From Candidatus Merdicola faecigallinarum (GTDB lineage Bacteria > Bacillota > Clostridia > TANB77 > CAG-508), in contig DVNH01000048.1 in the NCBI GenBank assembly GCA_018714565.1, positions 1-54,503 on the forward strand: a stretch of DNA of 54,503 bases, read 5' to 3'. Of the stretch, positions 33,713-42,487 are shown piece by piece. Each line of letters starts with the position of its first letter. Position 1 is the stretch's first letter. The notes beneath the pieces are model-generated. The model was not told the origin of the DNA, searched no databases, and saw nothing but the letters and a program-made list of their open reading frames with translations. The position numbers and the translations under genes were made by a program.

Positions 33713-34300
33713 TTAATCATCCTCTTCTACTTTTATAATATTTTGAATATTAATTGGCTCTTTCTTCTCTTCTTGTTCTTCTGGTTTCATTTCTACTTCC
33801 ATTTGAATTTTTTCTGGTCGTTTTACTTTAATTTCTTCTCTTTCTCGTCTTCTTCTTTCTTGTTCTTCTCTGTTTTTATCTTCTTTCTTATTTTGCATGC
33901 ATTTATTAATTAACTGATTCGTCTTCTCTACTAAGTCTGGCATATAGTCTAATAAGCGATCTACACTAGATGAATGATTTACGGGAAGTAATTTCACACA
34001 ATTAGATTGAACAACTAAAAATGCAATTGGATTAATGCTTACTCCAGCTCCACTACCTCCTCCAAATGGTAATCGATATTGAATCGATTCCTCTTTTTCT
34101 CTTTTGTTATACTCATCAATGGTTTCTCCTTTAAATTCGCTTCCTCCGGAAGCAAATCCAAATGAAACTTTTGAAATAGGAATAATCACAATATTATTCG
34201 ATGTTTCAATTGGTTTCCCAATAATCGTATCTACGTCAATCATATCTTTGATACTATTCATAGCTGTATTCATAAGGCCTTCGATTGGATGTTCTGGCAT
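33713..34300 (-). CDS. ytfJ: GerW family sporulation protein (YtfJ)
   Basis: Sporulation-associated protein; in Bacillus YtfJ/GerW is needed for proper spore germination. The conserved N-terminal domain is intact: HPIEGLMNTAMNSIKDMIDV, the IIPISKVSFGFASGG motif, and FGGGSGAGVSINPIAFLVV. After about residue 140 comes a highly charged Lys/Glu/Arg tail absent from short homologues, probably disordered. 195 residues. ATG at 34300 after AAAGGAGAGG lies inside the end of the DUF2953 gene, a 47-base overlap, so the two are translationally coupled as in Bacillus ytfI-ytfJ. Confidence 0.94.
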   Translation of the reverse strand: MPEHPIEGLMNTAMNSIKDMIDVDTIIGKPIETSNNIVIIPISKVSFGFASGGSEFKGETIDEYNKREKEESIQYRLPFGGGSGAGVSINPIAFLVVQSNCVKLLPVNHSSSVDRLLDYMPDLVEKTNQLINKCMQNKKEDKNREEQERRRREREEIKVKRPEKIQMEVEMKPEEQEEKKEPINIQNIIKVEEDD

Positions 34301-34868
34301 TTTTTCTTCCTCTCCTTTTCTTTAATATTACATATATTATATAAATAATATGTACCATTTTTAGCCTAATTATACAGTCTAACTTTATTTTGTAGTAATT
34401 TCCCTTATGATAAATAGGATCAATTTTGTAATAATAATTTTTTTCCTTATATTCTTCAATAAATTTACTTAGTAAAAGGGAAAGAATTGATGTAATTCCT
34501 ACCACTAGAAAAGCAGTAATATCTGCTCTTTCTAAACCCAATTGTAGCTTTAAATTAAACTTTTTTAATTCTATTTTATGAAATAGTTTTGTCCATTCCA
34601 TTTTACTTGGCATATATTCTTTTAAAGTTTTAACATCCATTTCTTTTAATAATCTGTTTTTTTCAATTTTCTTTAATTTCTCTGTGTTTACTGGAATTTT
34701 TAATAGTCTTATTTTAAAAAAAGTATACAAATTAAAATAGAAGATAGGAATATCACTTTTTTCTTCTTTTTCATGCTCAAATTTCTTCACTTCTAATTCA
34801 AATACCATTGTTAGTATGCTAGTAATAATAAAAGCAAATATTAGTACAATAATAAAAAAAACTAACAT
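34254..34868 (-). CDS. DUF2953 membrane protein, partner of YtfJ
   Basis: N-terminal hydrophobic helix (FFIIVLIFAFIITSILTMVF), then a basic soluble part with the DUF2953 pattern (KLQLGLERADITAFLVVGITS) and short hydrophobic stretches. About 204 residues. The frame opens at a GTG (34877) inside the ribosome site; ATG at 34868 (MLVFFIIV), 10 bases after AAAGGG, is preferred. It overlaps the ytfJ start, and this pairing is conserved in spore formers (ytfI-ytfJ). The molecular role is unknown. The C-terminal 15 residues are unusually Arg/Tyr-rich because they are read across the ytfJ start region. Confidence 0.85.
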   Translation of the reverse strand: MLVFFIIVLIFAFIITSILTMVFELEVKKFEHEKEEKSDIPIFYFNLYTFFKIRLLKIPVNTEKLKKIEKNRLLKEMDVKTLKEYMPSKMEWTKLFHKIELKKFNLKLQLGLERADITAFLVVGITSILSLLLSKFIEEYKEKNYYYKIDPIYHKGNYYKIKLDCIIRLKMVHIIYIIYVILKKRRGRKNARTSNRRPYEYSYE

Positions 34869-35002
34869 AAATCTCACACCCTTTGATCTATATTAGTATT
34901 TTTCCATTTTTTTCTTATTTTATTCTTCTTTCTCTTTTTTCTTTCTCTTTTAGTATTAAGTACATTTTCCCACTTTTATTAATTTCTTTATTCCTCTACC
35001 AT

Positions 35003-35758
35003 CTATGCTCTCTTTTTTACTTTTTCTACAATAATATCATCAAATAGTTTTTCTTGATTTGTAGTTACCTTACTTCTTCTAGATAATTCTAATAGCCCTG
35101 TAAATGCTGTCACTACTTCTTGCTTATTGTGTTCTTTTAAAGAAAATAATTTATTAAAAACAAATTTAGGCTTACGAACTAAAACTCGAAACATTTCCTT
35201 TACTTTGCTTGCTACAGTATAGGTATCTGTAATTGCAATTTTTTGTATATTCTCTGCATTCTGATTTATTTTTTCTTCATTTCTTTTTACCAGATTACGA
35301 TATAATTCTGGGATTACTTCTTGTGTGTATTCTTTTTCAATTCTTTGCTTTGGCAAGTCAATTTTTTCTTCCATGCCAAATATTCGATTTGCATATAAAT
35401 CATAATTTGCTCTTAGCTTTTTTGTGATTTCTTTATACTTTTTATATTCAATAATTCTTTGTATTAGTTCTTCTTCTGTTAATTCCTTTTCTTCTTCTAC
35501 TTGAACTGGTAATAATGTTTTCGATTTTAGATAGATTAAAGTGGATGCCATAATTAGAAACTCACTTGCTATATCTAAGTTCATACTTTCCATTTCATTT
35601 AAATACTGAATATATTGGTCTGCAATTTCACTAATCTTTATGTCATAGATATCCATTTTATTTTTATCTATTAAATGACATAACAAATCTAATGGCCCTT
35701 CAAAATTATCTATTTTAATTGCATATTTATTTGTTTCTAGCATTAATACATTTGGCAT
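35003..35758 (-). CDS. scpA: Segregation and condensation protein A
   Basis: Kleisin subunit that links the SMC heads and ScpB in chromosome condensation. The N-terminal IDNFEGPLDLLCHLIDKNKMD, IADQYIQYLNE and FLIMASTLIYLKSKTLLP are the clearest family signatures; the C-terminal winged-helix (FTGLLELSRRSKVTTNQEKLF) binds the other SMC head. 251 residues. It starts one base after the recX stop (stop at 35760, start at 35758), with the ribosome site TAGGAGAGG inside recX. scpB, usually next, is not downstream here. Confidence 0.95.
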   Translation of the reverse strand: MPNVLMLETNKYAIKIDNFEGPLDLLCHLIDKNKMDIYDIKISEIADQYIQYLNEMESMNLDIASEFLIMASTLIYLKSKTLLPVQVEEEKELTEEELIQRIIEYKKYKEITKKLRANYDLYANRIFGMEEKIDLPKQRIEKEYTQEVIPELYRNLVKRNEEKINQNAENIQKIAITDTYTVASKVKEMFRVLVRKPKFVFNKLFSLKEHNKQEVVTAFTGLLELSRRSKVTTNQEKLFDDIIVEKVKKRA

Positions 35759-35759
35759 C

Positions 35760-36272
35760 TTATTCCTCTCCTATTGTAATATTTTCGCTTCGATATCCTT
35801 TCTTTCTTAAATAGTTTATTATTTCTTCTTTTTCCAGTTGAGATTTCTTTTTTTCTACTAATTCTCTTGCAGATTTTCTTTCATATTCTGTCATCTCTTC
35901 TTCATGTTTTTCTATGTAGTCTTCTATTAATTCCTTTTTCAATCCTTTTGCATATAATTTATACATTAATTCTTTAAGAGAAAGCCTTTTTAAATTCATA
36001 TATTCTTTTATGATTCTTTCGATATATTCTTCATCATTAATATAACCTGCTTCTATAAAGTATTCAATAATTCTTTCTAAGTTTTGCTCTGGTATGATTG
36101 ATTTAAATTTATTCCTTACTTCATATTCTGATCTTTTTTTATACATTATATATTTTAGTACTTTTGTTTTTTGTTTGTCAAATTCTTCAAGTTCTTTCAT
36201 GCGGTCTTTTGGTTTATTTCCCGTTCCATCTAAGAATTTATCTATATCTAAGATATCTTTTATTTCCTTCAT
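35760..36272 (-). CDS. recX: Regulatory protein RecX
   Basis: Modulator that binds RecA filaments. Three-helix RecX repeats are visible: KVLKYIMYKKRSEYEVRNKF, IIEYFIEAGYINDEEYIERI, LSLKELMYKLYAKGLKKELI and a final EEIINYLRKKGYRSENI. About 40 extra N-terminal residues precede the first repeat, as in other clostridial RecX. 170 residues. AAAGGAG precedes the ATG. Directly downstream of recA with a hairpin in the gap, so expression probably depends on read-through from recA. Confidence 0.93.
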   Translation of the reverse strand: MKEIKDILDIDKFLDGTGNKPKDRMKELEEFDKQKTKVLKYIMYKKRSEYEVRNKFKSIIPEQNLERIIEYFIEAGYINDEEYIERIIKEYMNLKRLSLKELMYKLYAKGLKKELIEDYIEKHEEEMTEYERKSARELVEKKKSQLEKEEIINYLRKKGYRSENITIGEE

Positions 36273-36289
36273 ATTTCTCCTTTATATGG

Positions 36290-36318
36290 CAAAAGCATCT
36301 ATTTTTAAGATGCTTTTG
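36290..36318 (-). terminator. Terminator/attenuator between recA and recX
   Basis: Eleven-base perfect arms (CAAAAGCATCT / AGATGCTTTTG) with a 7-base loop lie 18 bases before recX. Partial termination here would set the RecA:RecX ratio. Confidence 0.6.
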
Positions 36319-36380
36319 TTTATCCATTTATTTTATATTGGTTTTATCTCTATTTAAAATAAGAGAGGCTTATTTGCATT

Positions 36381-37436
36381 CTATTCTTCGCTTTCTGCAT
36401 CTTCCTCTTCTTCCATGTCATCTCCTAAACTTTTTTCGAATGCTTTTGCAAAGTTATCTCTTACTTTTTGATCAATCTCTTGCATTATTTCTGGATTTTC
36501 TTTTAAATATTTCTTTACATTTTCTCTTCCTTGACCAATTCGATTTCCGTTGTAACTAAACCAAGATCCACTTTTTTCTATAATATCTAGATTAACTGCC
36601 ATGTCTAATATATTTCCTTCTTTTGATATACCTTGACCATATACTACATCAAATTCTGCTTCTCTAAATGGTGGAGCTACTTTATTTTTAATAACCTTTA
36701 CTCTTACTCTACTTCCAACAATTTCTCCGTCTTGTTTAATGTTTTCTACTTTTCTTATATCCATACGTACAGACGCATAAAATTTTAAAGCTCTACCTCC
36801 TGTTGTTGTTTCTGGATTTCCAAACATAACACCTATTTTCTCTCTTAATTGGTTAATAAAAATTAATACTGTTTTTGATTTATTAATTGCCCCTGCTAAT
36901 TTTCTTAATGCTTGTGACATTAATCTAGCTTGTAATCCCATATGAGAATCTCCCATATCTCCATCAATTTCTGCCTTTGGCACTAATGCTGCAACAGAGT
37001 CTACTACTACTACATCTAAGGCACCACTACGAATTAATGCTTCTGTAATTTCTAATGCTTGTTCTCCTGTATCTGGTTGAGAAACAATTAAATTATCAAT
37101 ATCTACTCCTAAATGTTTTGCATATACGGGATCTAACGCATGCTCTGCATCAATAAATGCTGCTTCTCCATTCATTTTTTGAGCTTCTGCAATGATGTGT
37201 AACGCTAATGTTGTTTTTCCTGAAGATTCTGGTCCATATACTTCGATAATTCTTCCCCTTGGAACACCACCAATTCCTAGTGCTATATCTAATCCTAATG
37301 CACCTGTTGGAATTGCTTCTACTTCCATTGCTTTAAACTCTCCCAATTTCATAACAGAACCTTTTCCAAATTGTTTTTCGATTTGTCCCATTGCCACTTC
37401 TAAGGCTTTTCTTTTTTCTATGTTTTCTTCACTCAT
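36381..37436 (-). CDS. recA: Recombinase RecA
   Basis: Strand-exchange ATPase and SOS co-protease. Walker A is [13 protein letters not shown], followed by [31 protein letters not shown] (Walker B, loop L1) and [20 protein letters not shown] (loop L2). The C-terminal domain ends in an acidic tail ([14 protein letters not shown]). The open frame reaches 37535, but that part is the promoter; ATG at 37436 ([10 protein letters not shown]) after GGAGGAAG gives the normal 351 residues. Promoter and a LexA-like site lie immediately upstream, recX immediately downstream. Confidence 0.98.
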   Translation of the reverse strand: MSEENIEKRKALEVAMGQIEKQFGKGSVMKLGEFKAMEVEAIPTGALGLDIALGIGGVPRGRIIEVYGPESSGKTTLALHIIAEAQKMNGEAAFIDAEHALDPVYAKHLGVDIDNLIVSQPDTGEQALEITEALIRSGALDVVVVDSVAALVPKAEIDGDMGDSHMGLQARLMSQALRKLAGAINKSKTVLIFINQLREKIGVMFGNPETTTGGRALKFYASVRMDIRKVENIKQDGEIVGSRVRVKVIKNKVAPPFREAEFDVVYGQGISKEGNILDMAVNLDIIEKSGSWFSYNGNRIGQGRENVKKYLKENPEIMQEIDQKVRDNFAKAFEKSLGDDMEEEEDAESEE

Positions 37437-37451
37437 TTTTCTTCCTCCAAT

Positions 37452-37465
37452 AAAACGTTTGTTTG
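37452..37465 (-). promoter_or_regulatory. LexA-like operator at the recA start site
   Basis: The minus strand reads CAAACAAACGTTTT, close to the Firmicute SOS box CGAAC-N4-GTTCG (differs at three outer bases). It spans the expected transcription start, about 6 bases beyond the -10, where a repressor would block initiation. Confidence 0.5.
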
Positions 37466-37470
37466 TTGTT

Positions 37471-37498
37471 ATTATATCGTATAATTTCTTTTTGTCAA
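37471..37498 (-). promoter_or_regulatory. Sigma-A promoter of recA
   Basis: A perfect TTGACA, 16-base spacer and perfect TATAAT on the minus strand. This is the best promoter match in the window. Confidence 0.85.
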
Positions 37499-37604
37499 TA
37501 GTTTTTTCCCTTAATTTTTTGTTTCTATTTTTCACAGCTTATAATACCATTAAAATAACATCATTTTTTATTTTATTACATTCCTTTGATTATAAAAATT
37601 TAAA

Positions 37605-39204
37605 TTAGTTATGTCTATACCAGTTTTCAATTCCATAAAATAATGAATAATTATTCGGCTTTATTTCTCCCATTAAATTATTGCTATATAATACTGTATT
37701 TTTATTAAAATACAAACTGATATATGGAATTTCATTTATATATATCTCTGCTAATTGTGTAATTTTCTCTTTTACTGCTTCATTATTATTGGTAATGTTG
37801 TTTAGTTCACTCATTAAAGTTGTCACTTCTTGTGTATGATAATTTGCTAAATTATTGTCTCCCAAATATGTAGATAAGTCTGGAGACATTCCTATATTAA
37901 TACCAGTCAAAATCATCATATAATTTTTATTTGTTAAATAATTATTATACTGTTTTGCATTTACTTTTACCAATTTTAACTTGATTCCAATATTCTCTAA
38001 ATTACTTTTTATTATCTCTGATGCTGCTACTTGAGAAGCATTTTCAGAATTTACAACCATCTCCAAATTTAAGCGAATCGTTCGATAATTTTCTACTTTT
38101 TGCCAAGTCCCATATTTATATTGCCAACCTTGATCCATTAGTACTTGTTTTGCTTGATCTGGGTTATATCCAATGCTGGAATTGTTTGAAGTATAACTCC
38201 AATTTCCATAGTCTAGTGGAAATTCTGCCATATAATATTTTCCTCCATATACGCTCGACATAACTCCACTTTTATCAATTGCATAAGATACAGCCTTTCT
38301 TACTTCACTTCTACTTAATAAACTGTCTGTACAGTTCATTGCAATAAAGTCGAACTCTCTACCTTTATATTCTTTCTTTTGATATCCCATTGTTCCAATA
38401 TATTCTTCTACATTTAAGTTCTGTGTAGAAATAATATCAACATTTCCCAATTTAAAACTGTTATATGCTTCCCCCATAGAACTATATAAGTTAATAATAA
38501 TTGTTTCAATCTTTGCATCTTTTTGAGCTTTATTCCAATAATTTTCATTCTTTTTTAATGTAATTGTACTTCCTTCATTACTAACAATTTTATACATGCT
38601 ATTTGACCATGGCATTTTATTTAATTCAGCATTCGTAAAATCTTGATTCAAATAATTGTTTTTCGATAGGATTGGAAAGATTAAATTATACTCAAAAAAA
38701 GGTACTACTGTATCTAAATTAATTCGAATTGTGTATTCGTCAATTACATCTACTCCAATTACATGTATTACTTGATAAGAATAAATAGATGGCGTATCCT
38801 TTAGCCTGTCAATCGTGAATTGAACATCATTTGCGGTTACTTTACTTCCATCTTGCCATTTCACATCGTCTCTTAACTTTAAAATATAAGAAGTATCTCC
38901 TGTTTTTGACCATTCTTTTGCTAAATTCGGCTGCAATTCATAGTTCTCTCCTAATGTTAATAATGGTTCATATAATAACCTAGATATTTCTTGTACATTA
39001 CGATTATTACTTAATAATGGATTCATTGTATCATAACCGTACAATACTTAGTCGAATATCTGTTAACTTAGAACTAGTTTGTACATTTTCTGTTTTTACT
39101 TCATTTACATTTTGATTTTCATCATGATAAATCATATAAAAAGCAAAACCAATTAGTGCAATTACAAAAACAATAAATATATATTTTATAATATTATTTT
39201 TCAT
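37605..39204 (-). pseudogene. Peptide ABC-transporter substrate-binding protein (SBP family 5), frameshifted
   Basis: The long frame 37605-39044 encodes an OppA/DppA-type binding protein: NVQEISRLLYEPLLTL near the N-terminus, WSKTGDTSYILKLRDDVKWQ-D-G, and VRKAVSYAIDKSG. It begins mid-domain. A separate upstream frame from ATG 39204 (after GAGGTG) gives a membrane anchor (IIKYIFIVFVIALIGFAFYM) and LTDIRLSIV, then hits a stop. One extra base at about 39039 separates LSIV from GYDTMNPLLS; removing it gives one continuous 532-residue protein. The anchor is an uncleaved helix without an obvious lipobox Cys. No permease or ATPase genes lie nearby, so it is an orphan receptor. Real mutation or consensus error cannot be told apart here. 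Confidence 0.88.
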
Positions 39205-39349
39205 GATTCACCTCAAACACAATACGTTTTTTCCTTTGTATCATATCTTAATTTTCCCCTTTTTTCAAGATGCTCTTTTCATTTTTCTTATTTCTGAATA
39301 TATCATGATATTAAATTTTGTTTTCACTTTTCTAAAGAATGATAAGAAA

Positions 39350-39450
39350 AATGGCTTCGCCACATGTACAGTTTGCTTCGCAATCGCACAAATTAAGGAA
39401 ATTTAACCTTGTTACTTCAGAAATTTCTTTCGAAATTTCCTGCGTAATAA
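39350..39450 (-). repeat. Dispersed 3'-end element, copy E
   Basis: Same orientation and full length as copy D: AATGGCTTCGCCACATGTAC, AGTTTGCTTCGCAATCGCAC, a core with TTTAACCTTGTTACTTC, AGAAATTTCTTTCGAAATTT and CCTGCGTAATAA. Unlike the others, no gene ends at its hairpin side (the SBP gene starts there on the other strand). Its far end abuts the spoVS terminator. A 60-codon plus-strand frame through it (MIRKMASPHVQFASQSHK...) resembles the hisS tail. Confidence 0.88.
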
Positions 39451-39455
39451 AAAAC

Positions 39456-39484
39456 AAAAGGGAGCATTTTACTTGCCCCCTTTT
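39456..39484 (-). terminator. Terminator of spoVS
   Basis: Arms AAAAGGG / CCCTTTT with inner GC pairs lie 13 bases beyond the spoVS stop, with T-rich flanks. Confidence 0.7.
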
Positions 39485-39497
39485 CTATATTCAATTA

Positions 39498-39761
39498 TTA
39501 TTTTCTAGATTCTATAATTAATTTCATTCCTGTGCGATCTTCTCCTTCTACTTGAACTTCTGCAAATGCTGGGATACATACTAGATCTACACCGGATGGC
39601 GCTACAAAGCCTCTTGCTATTGCTACTGCCTTCACCGCTTGATTTAATGCTCCAGCTCCAATTGCTTGCATTTCTGCCTTATTACTTTCCTTTACCAATC
39701 CAGCAATCGCTCCTGCTACTGAGTTTGGATTTGACTTTGATGAGATTTTTAAAACTTCCAT
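39498..39761 (-). CDS. spoVS: Stage V sporulation protein S
   Basis: Small Alba-like protein affecting spore coat assembly and septation. 87 residues with the highly conserved pattern MEVLKISSKSNPNSVAGAIA, VIREKG-like central part here as AIGAGALNQAVKAVAIARGF and VAPSGVDLVCIPAF. The length and sequence are near-identical to the Bacillus/Clostridium family. ATG at 39761 follows ATAGGAGG. It lies downstream of ymdB and rny, the standard clostridial order (rny-ymdB-spoVS). Confidence 0.97.
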   Translation of the reverse strand: MEVLKISSKSNPNSVAGAIAGLVKESNKAEMQAIGAGALNQAVKAVAIARGFVAPSGVDLVCIPAFAEVQVEGEDRTGMKLIIESRK

Positions 39762-39894
39762 TTTTTGCCTCCTATAATTTATTTTTTAGTTCATTTTGTA
39801 ACTGTGTTAGTTATATTATATTTGGCAATAATTGTAAAGATATTTTTCCATTTTTTAGGTGATTTTCATCGCAAGTTTCGACAGTTTTTTTCAA

Positions 39895-40668
39895 TTATTC
39901 TATGTTTATCCTCTTTATTTTCATTATCTGATTATTTTCATCATTTATTTCAAATAAACAACTATTGAAAGATGCTTCGCCATCTGCTAATTGATATCTT
40001 TCTGGAAGAGAAGTAACAAATCTTTTTAAAGACACTTCAATATCCATTCCTATTACAGAATGCTTTGGTCCAGTTTTTCCAATATCTGTAATATATGCTG
40101 TTCCATTTGGAAGAATGGTTTCATCTGCTGTTTGCACATGAGTATGTGTTCCATATACAATACTTGCCTTTCCATCTAAAAAATATCCCATTGCGATTTT
40201 TTCTGCCGTTGCTTCTCCATGGAAATCTACAATAATAATATCTACTTCATCTTTTATGTTTTTAATAATTTCCTCTGCCACTATGAATGGATTTTCTGAT
40301 AATATCCCCATTGAAGTTCTTGCAATCAAATTCATTACCGCTATTTTTTTATCTCTACAAAAATAAATTCCATATCCTTTTCCTGGTAATCCGGCTGTAT
40401 AATTCGCTGGCCTTACTATCTTTGGATGATCGATAAAAGAAAAAATCTCTTTCTTTCCCCATGTATGATTTCCCATGGTAACTACATCTGCGCCACTTTC
40501 TATTAATTCATCAAAAATTCGTCTCGTAATTCCCATTCCTCCTGCTGCATTTTCTCCATTTACAACAATAAAATCGATCTTTTCTTCCTCTTTTAACTTT
40601 GGAATTACTTCAACCGCTTTTTTCACTCCACTTTCCCCTACAATATCTCCTACGGCTAATATTTTCAA
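39895..40668 (-). CDS. ymdB: YmdB family metallophosphoesterase (cyclic nucleotide phosphodiesterase)
   Basis: Calcineurin-like phosphodiesterase; in Bacillus YmdB hydrolyses 2',3'-cyclic nucleotides and influences biofilm genes. Metal-ligand motifs are VGDIVGESG, VVNGENAAGG, VTMGNHTWGKKEI, VDFHGEATAEK and YGTHTHVQTAD, plus the family-specific DIGKTGPKHSVIG. 257 residues. The start is TTG at 40668, supported by AAAGGAG 10 bases upstream; homologues begin at this same MKILAVGDIVG. Placed between rny and spoVS as is usual. Confidence 0.95.
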   Translation of the reverse strand: MKILAVGDIVGESGVKKAVEVIPKLKEEEKIDFIVVNGENAAGGMGITRRIFDELIESGADVVTMGNHTWGKKEIFSFIDHPKIVRPANYTAGLPGKGYGIYFCRDKKIAVMNLIARTSMGILSENPFIVAEEIIKNIKDEVDIIIVDFHGEATAEKIAMGYFLDGKASIVYGTHTHVQTADETILPNGTAYITDIGKTGPKHSVIGMDIEVSLKRFVTSLPERYQLADGEASFNSCLFEINDENNQIMKIKRINIE

Positions 40669-40696
40669 GTTGTATGACTCCTTTCTATACTAAAAA

Positions 40697-40737
40697 TACA
40701 CCGCTAAATATTAGATATCTCTAGTATTTGCGGTGTA
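40697..40737 (-). terminator. Terminator of rny
   Basis: TACACCGC / GCGGTGTA extended by TAAATATTAG / CTAGTATTT, flanked by A and T runs, directly past the rny stop. Strong, so ymdB probably has its own start. Confidence 0.85.
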
Positions 40738-40741
40738 CTTT

Positions 40742-42289
40742 TTATTTTGCATAATCTACTATTCTTGTTTCACGAATAATATTTACTTTAATTTGTCCTG
40801 GATAATCCATTTCATTTTCGATTCTCTCAGACACTTGTCTTGCTAAAATTGTCATCTCGCTATCAGAAATTTTTTCTGGTTTTACCATGATTCTAACTTC
40901 TCTTCCTGCTTGTATTGCAAAAGATTTTTCTACACCATCAAATGCGTCTGCAATTTCTTCTAGATTTTGTAATCGTTTTATGTATGCTTCTAATGTTTCT
41001 CTTCTTGCTCCAGGTCTTGAAGCTGAAATTGCATCTGCTGCTTGTACTAATACTGCTTCTAGTGTTAATGGTTCAACATCTCCATGGTGAGCTTCTACTG
41101 CATTAATTACAAGCTCATTTTCTTTATATTTCTTTAAAATGTCAACCCCTATTTCAACATGTGTTCCTTCCATATCATGATCTAAAGCTTTTCCAATATC
41201 ATGTAACAATCCAGCTCTTCTTGCTATTTTAGGATCTAATCCTAATTCTTCAGCCATAATTCTAGCTAAATTTGATACTTCAATAGAATGATTTAATACG
41301 TTTTGTCCGTAGCTGGTTCTATATTTTAATTTTCCAATTAATTTTACTAAATCTGGATGTAGTCCAATTACTCCTGTTTCTAAGATTGCTCTTTCTCCTT
41401 CTTCTCGAATCGTTGCTGATAATTCCTCTTTTGCTTTTTCTACCATTTCTTCAATTTTTGCTGGATGAATTCTTCCATCATCAATCAATTTTTCTAGAGC
41501 AATTTTGGCTACTTCTCTCCTTAAAGGATCAAATCCCGATAAAATGACAGCTTCTGGAGTATCGTCTATAATTAAATCCACGCCTGTTAAGGTTTCTAAT
41601 GCTTTTATATTTCTTCCTTCTCTACCGATAATTCTTCCTTTCATATCGTCATTTGGAAGAGAAACAATTGATACTGTTGTTTCTTGAGAATGATCTGCTG
41701 CGCATTTTTGAATTGCATAACTAATAATTTCTTTCGCATTTTTTTCTGATTTTTCTTTAAATTTTTGTTCTAATTCTTTTATTAAAAATGCTTTTTCTGT
41801 TGTTATCTTTTTATCTAATTCTGATAACAATTGCTTTTTTGCATCTTCAGAAGATAATCCGGATATTCTTTCTAATTCTTGTGTCTGTCTTTCTATAATT
41901 TGTTCTAGTTCTCCTTTTTCTTTTTCAACTTCTTGCTTTCTTAATTCAATATCCTTTTCTCTTTTTTCTAAACTTTCAGAGCGTTTGTCCAAATTTTCTT
42001 CTTTTTGGAACATTCTCTTTTCTTGATTTTGTATTTCGCCTCTTCTCTCTTTTATCTCTTGATCTAATTCATTTCTTGCATTCATAATTTCTTCTTTTGC
42101 TTTAAAAATTTCTTCTTTTTTCTTGTTTTCTGCTTCTTTATTTGCAAGTTCCAAGATTTTTTTTGCTTCTTCTTCAGCACCTTGAATTTTAGATTCGGCA
42201 ATTTTTTTTCTAATTAAGATTCCTACTGGAATAAAAATTGCTCCCGAGATAAGGATAGTGGCAATTACGACTGTTATGTTTAAATCCAT
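40742..42289 (-). CDS. rny: Ribonuclease Y
   Basis: Membrane-anchored endoribonuclease that starts mRNA decay in Firmicutes. An N-terminal helix ([20 protein letters not shown]) is followed by a long Glu/Lys/Arg-rich coiled coil to about 190, a KH domain ([20 protein letters not shown]), and an HD domain with [14 protein letters not shown] and [14 protein letters not shown], then [10 protein letters not shown]. 515 residues, the standard length. The window also carries a YlbF-family gene (20.2 kb), whose product works with RNase Y in Bacillus. Confidence 0.97.
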   Translation of the reverse strand: MDLNITVVIATILISGAIFIPVGILIRKKIAESKIQGAEEEAKKILELANKEAENKKKEEIFKAKEEIMNARNELDQEIKERRGEIQNQEKRMFQKEENLDKRSESLEKREKDIELRKQEVEKEKGELEQIIERQTQELERISGLSSEDAKKQLLSELDKKITTEKAFLIKELEQKFKEKSEKNAKEIISYAIQKCAADHSQETTVSIVSLPNDDMKGRIIGREGRNIKALETLTGVDLIIDDTPEAVILSGFDPLRREVAKIALEKLIDDGRIHPAKIEEMVEKAKEELSATIREEGERAILETGVIGLHPDLVKLIGKLKYRTSYGQNVLNHSIEVSNLARIMAEELGLDPKIARRAGLLHDIGKALDHDMEGTHVEIGVDILKKYKENELVINAVEAHHGDVEPLTLEAVLVQAADAISASRPGARRETLEAYIKRLQNLEEIADAFDGVEKSFAIQAGREVRIMVKPEKISDSEMTILARQVSERIENEMDYPGQIKVNIIRETRIVDYAK

Positions 42290-42429
42290 AATTTCTTCTA
42301 CCTCTTTCCTATTAAATTTTCAATGTACAGTTCAATATATAATTTAATTTCTATGATAATATATTTTTAACCTACAATAATATTGTAACTTTATTATGGT
42401 CAACTGTCAAGGTGATTTTATGAAAATCA

Positions 42430-42476
42430 AATAAAAAGCACTTCTAAGAACCTTTTTTCTTTAAAGTGCTTTTATT
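42430..42476 (-). terminator. Terminator of xerD
   Basis: AAAGCACTT / AAGTGCTTT with A- and T-rich extensions lies just past the xerD stop. Confidence 0.75.
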
Positions 42477-42487
42477 TTATTCTTATA

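Noticed and set aside
39339..39521. 60-codon plus-strand frame starting MIRKMASPHVQFASQSHK
   Set aside because: It lies entirely in repeat copy E and the spoVS terminator, then enters spoVS antisense. No ribosome site precedes it. It is the element's own edge reading frame, not an independent gene.
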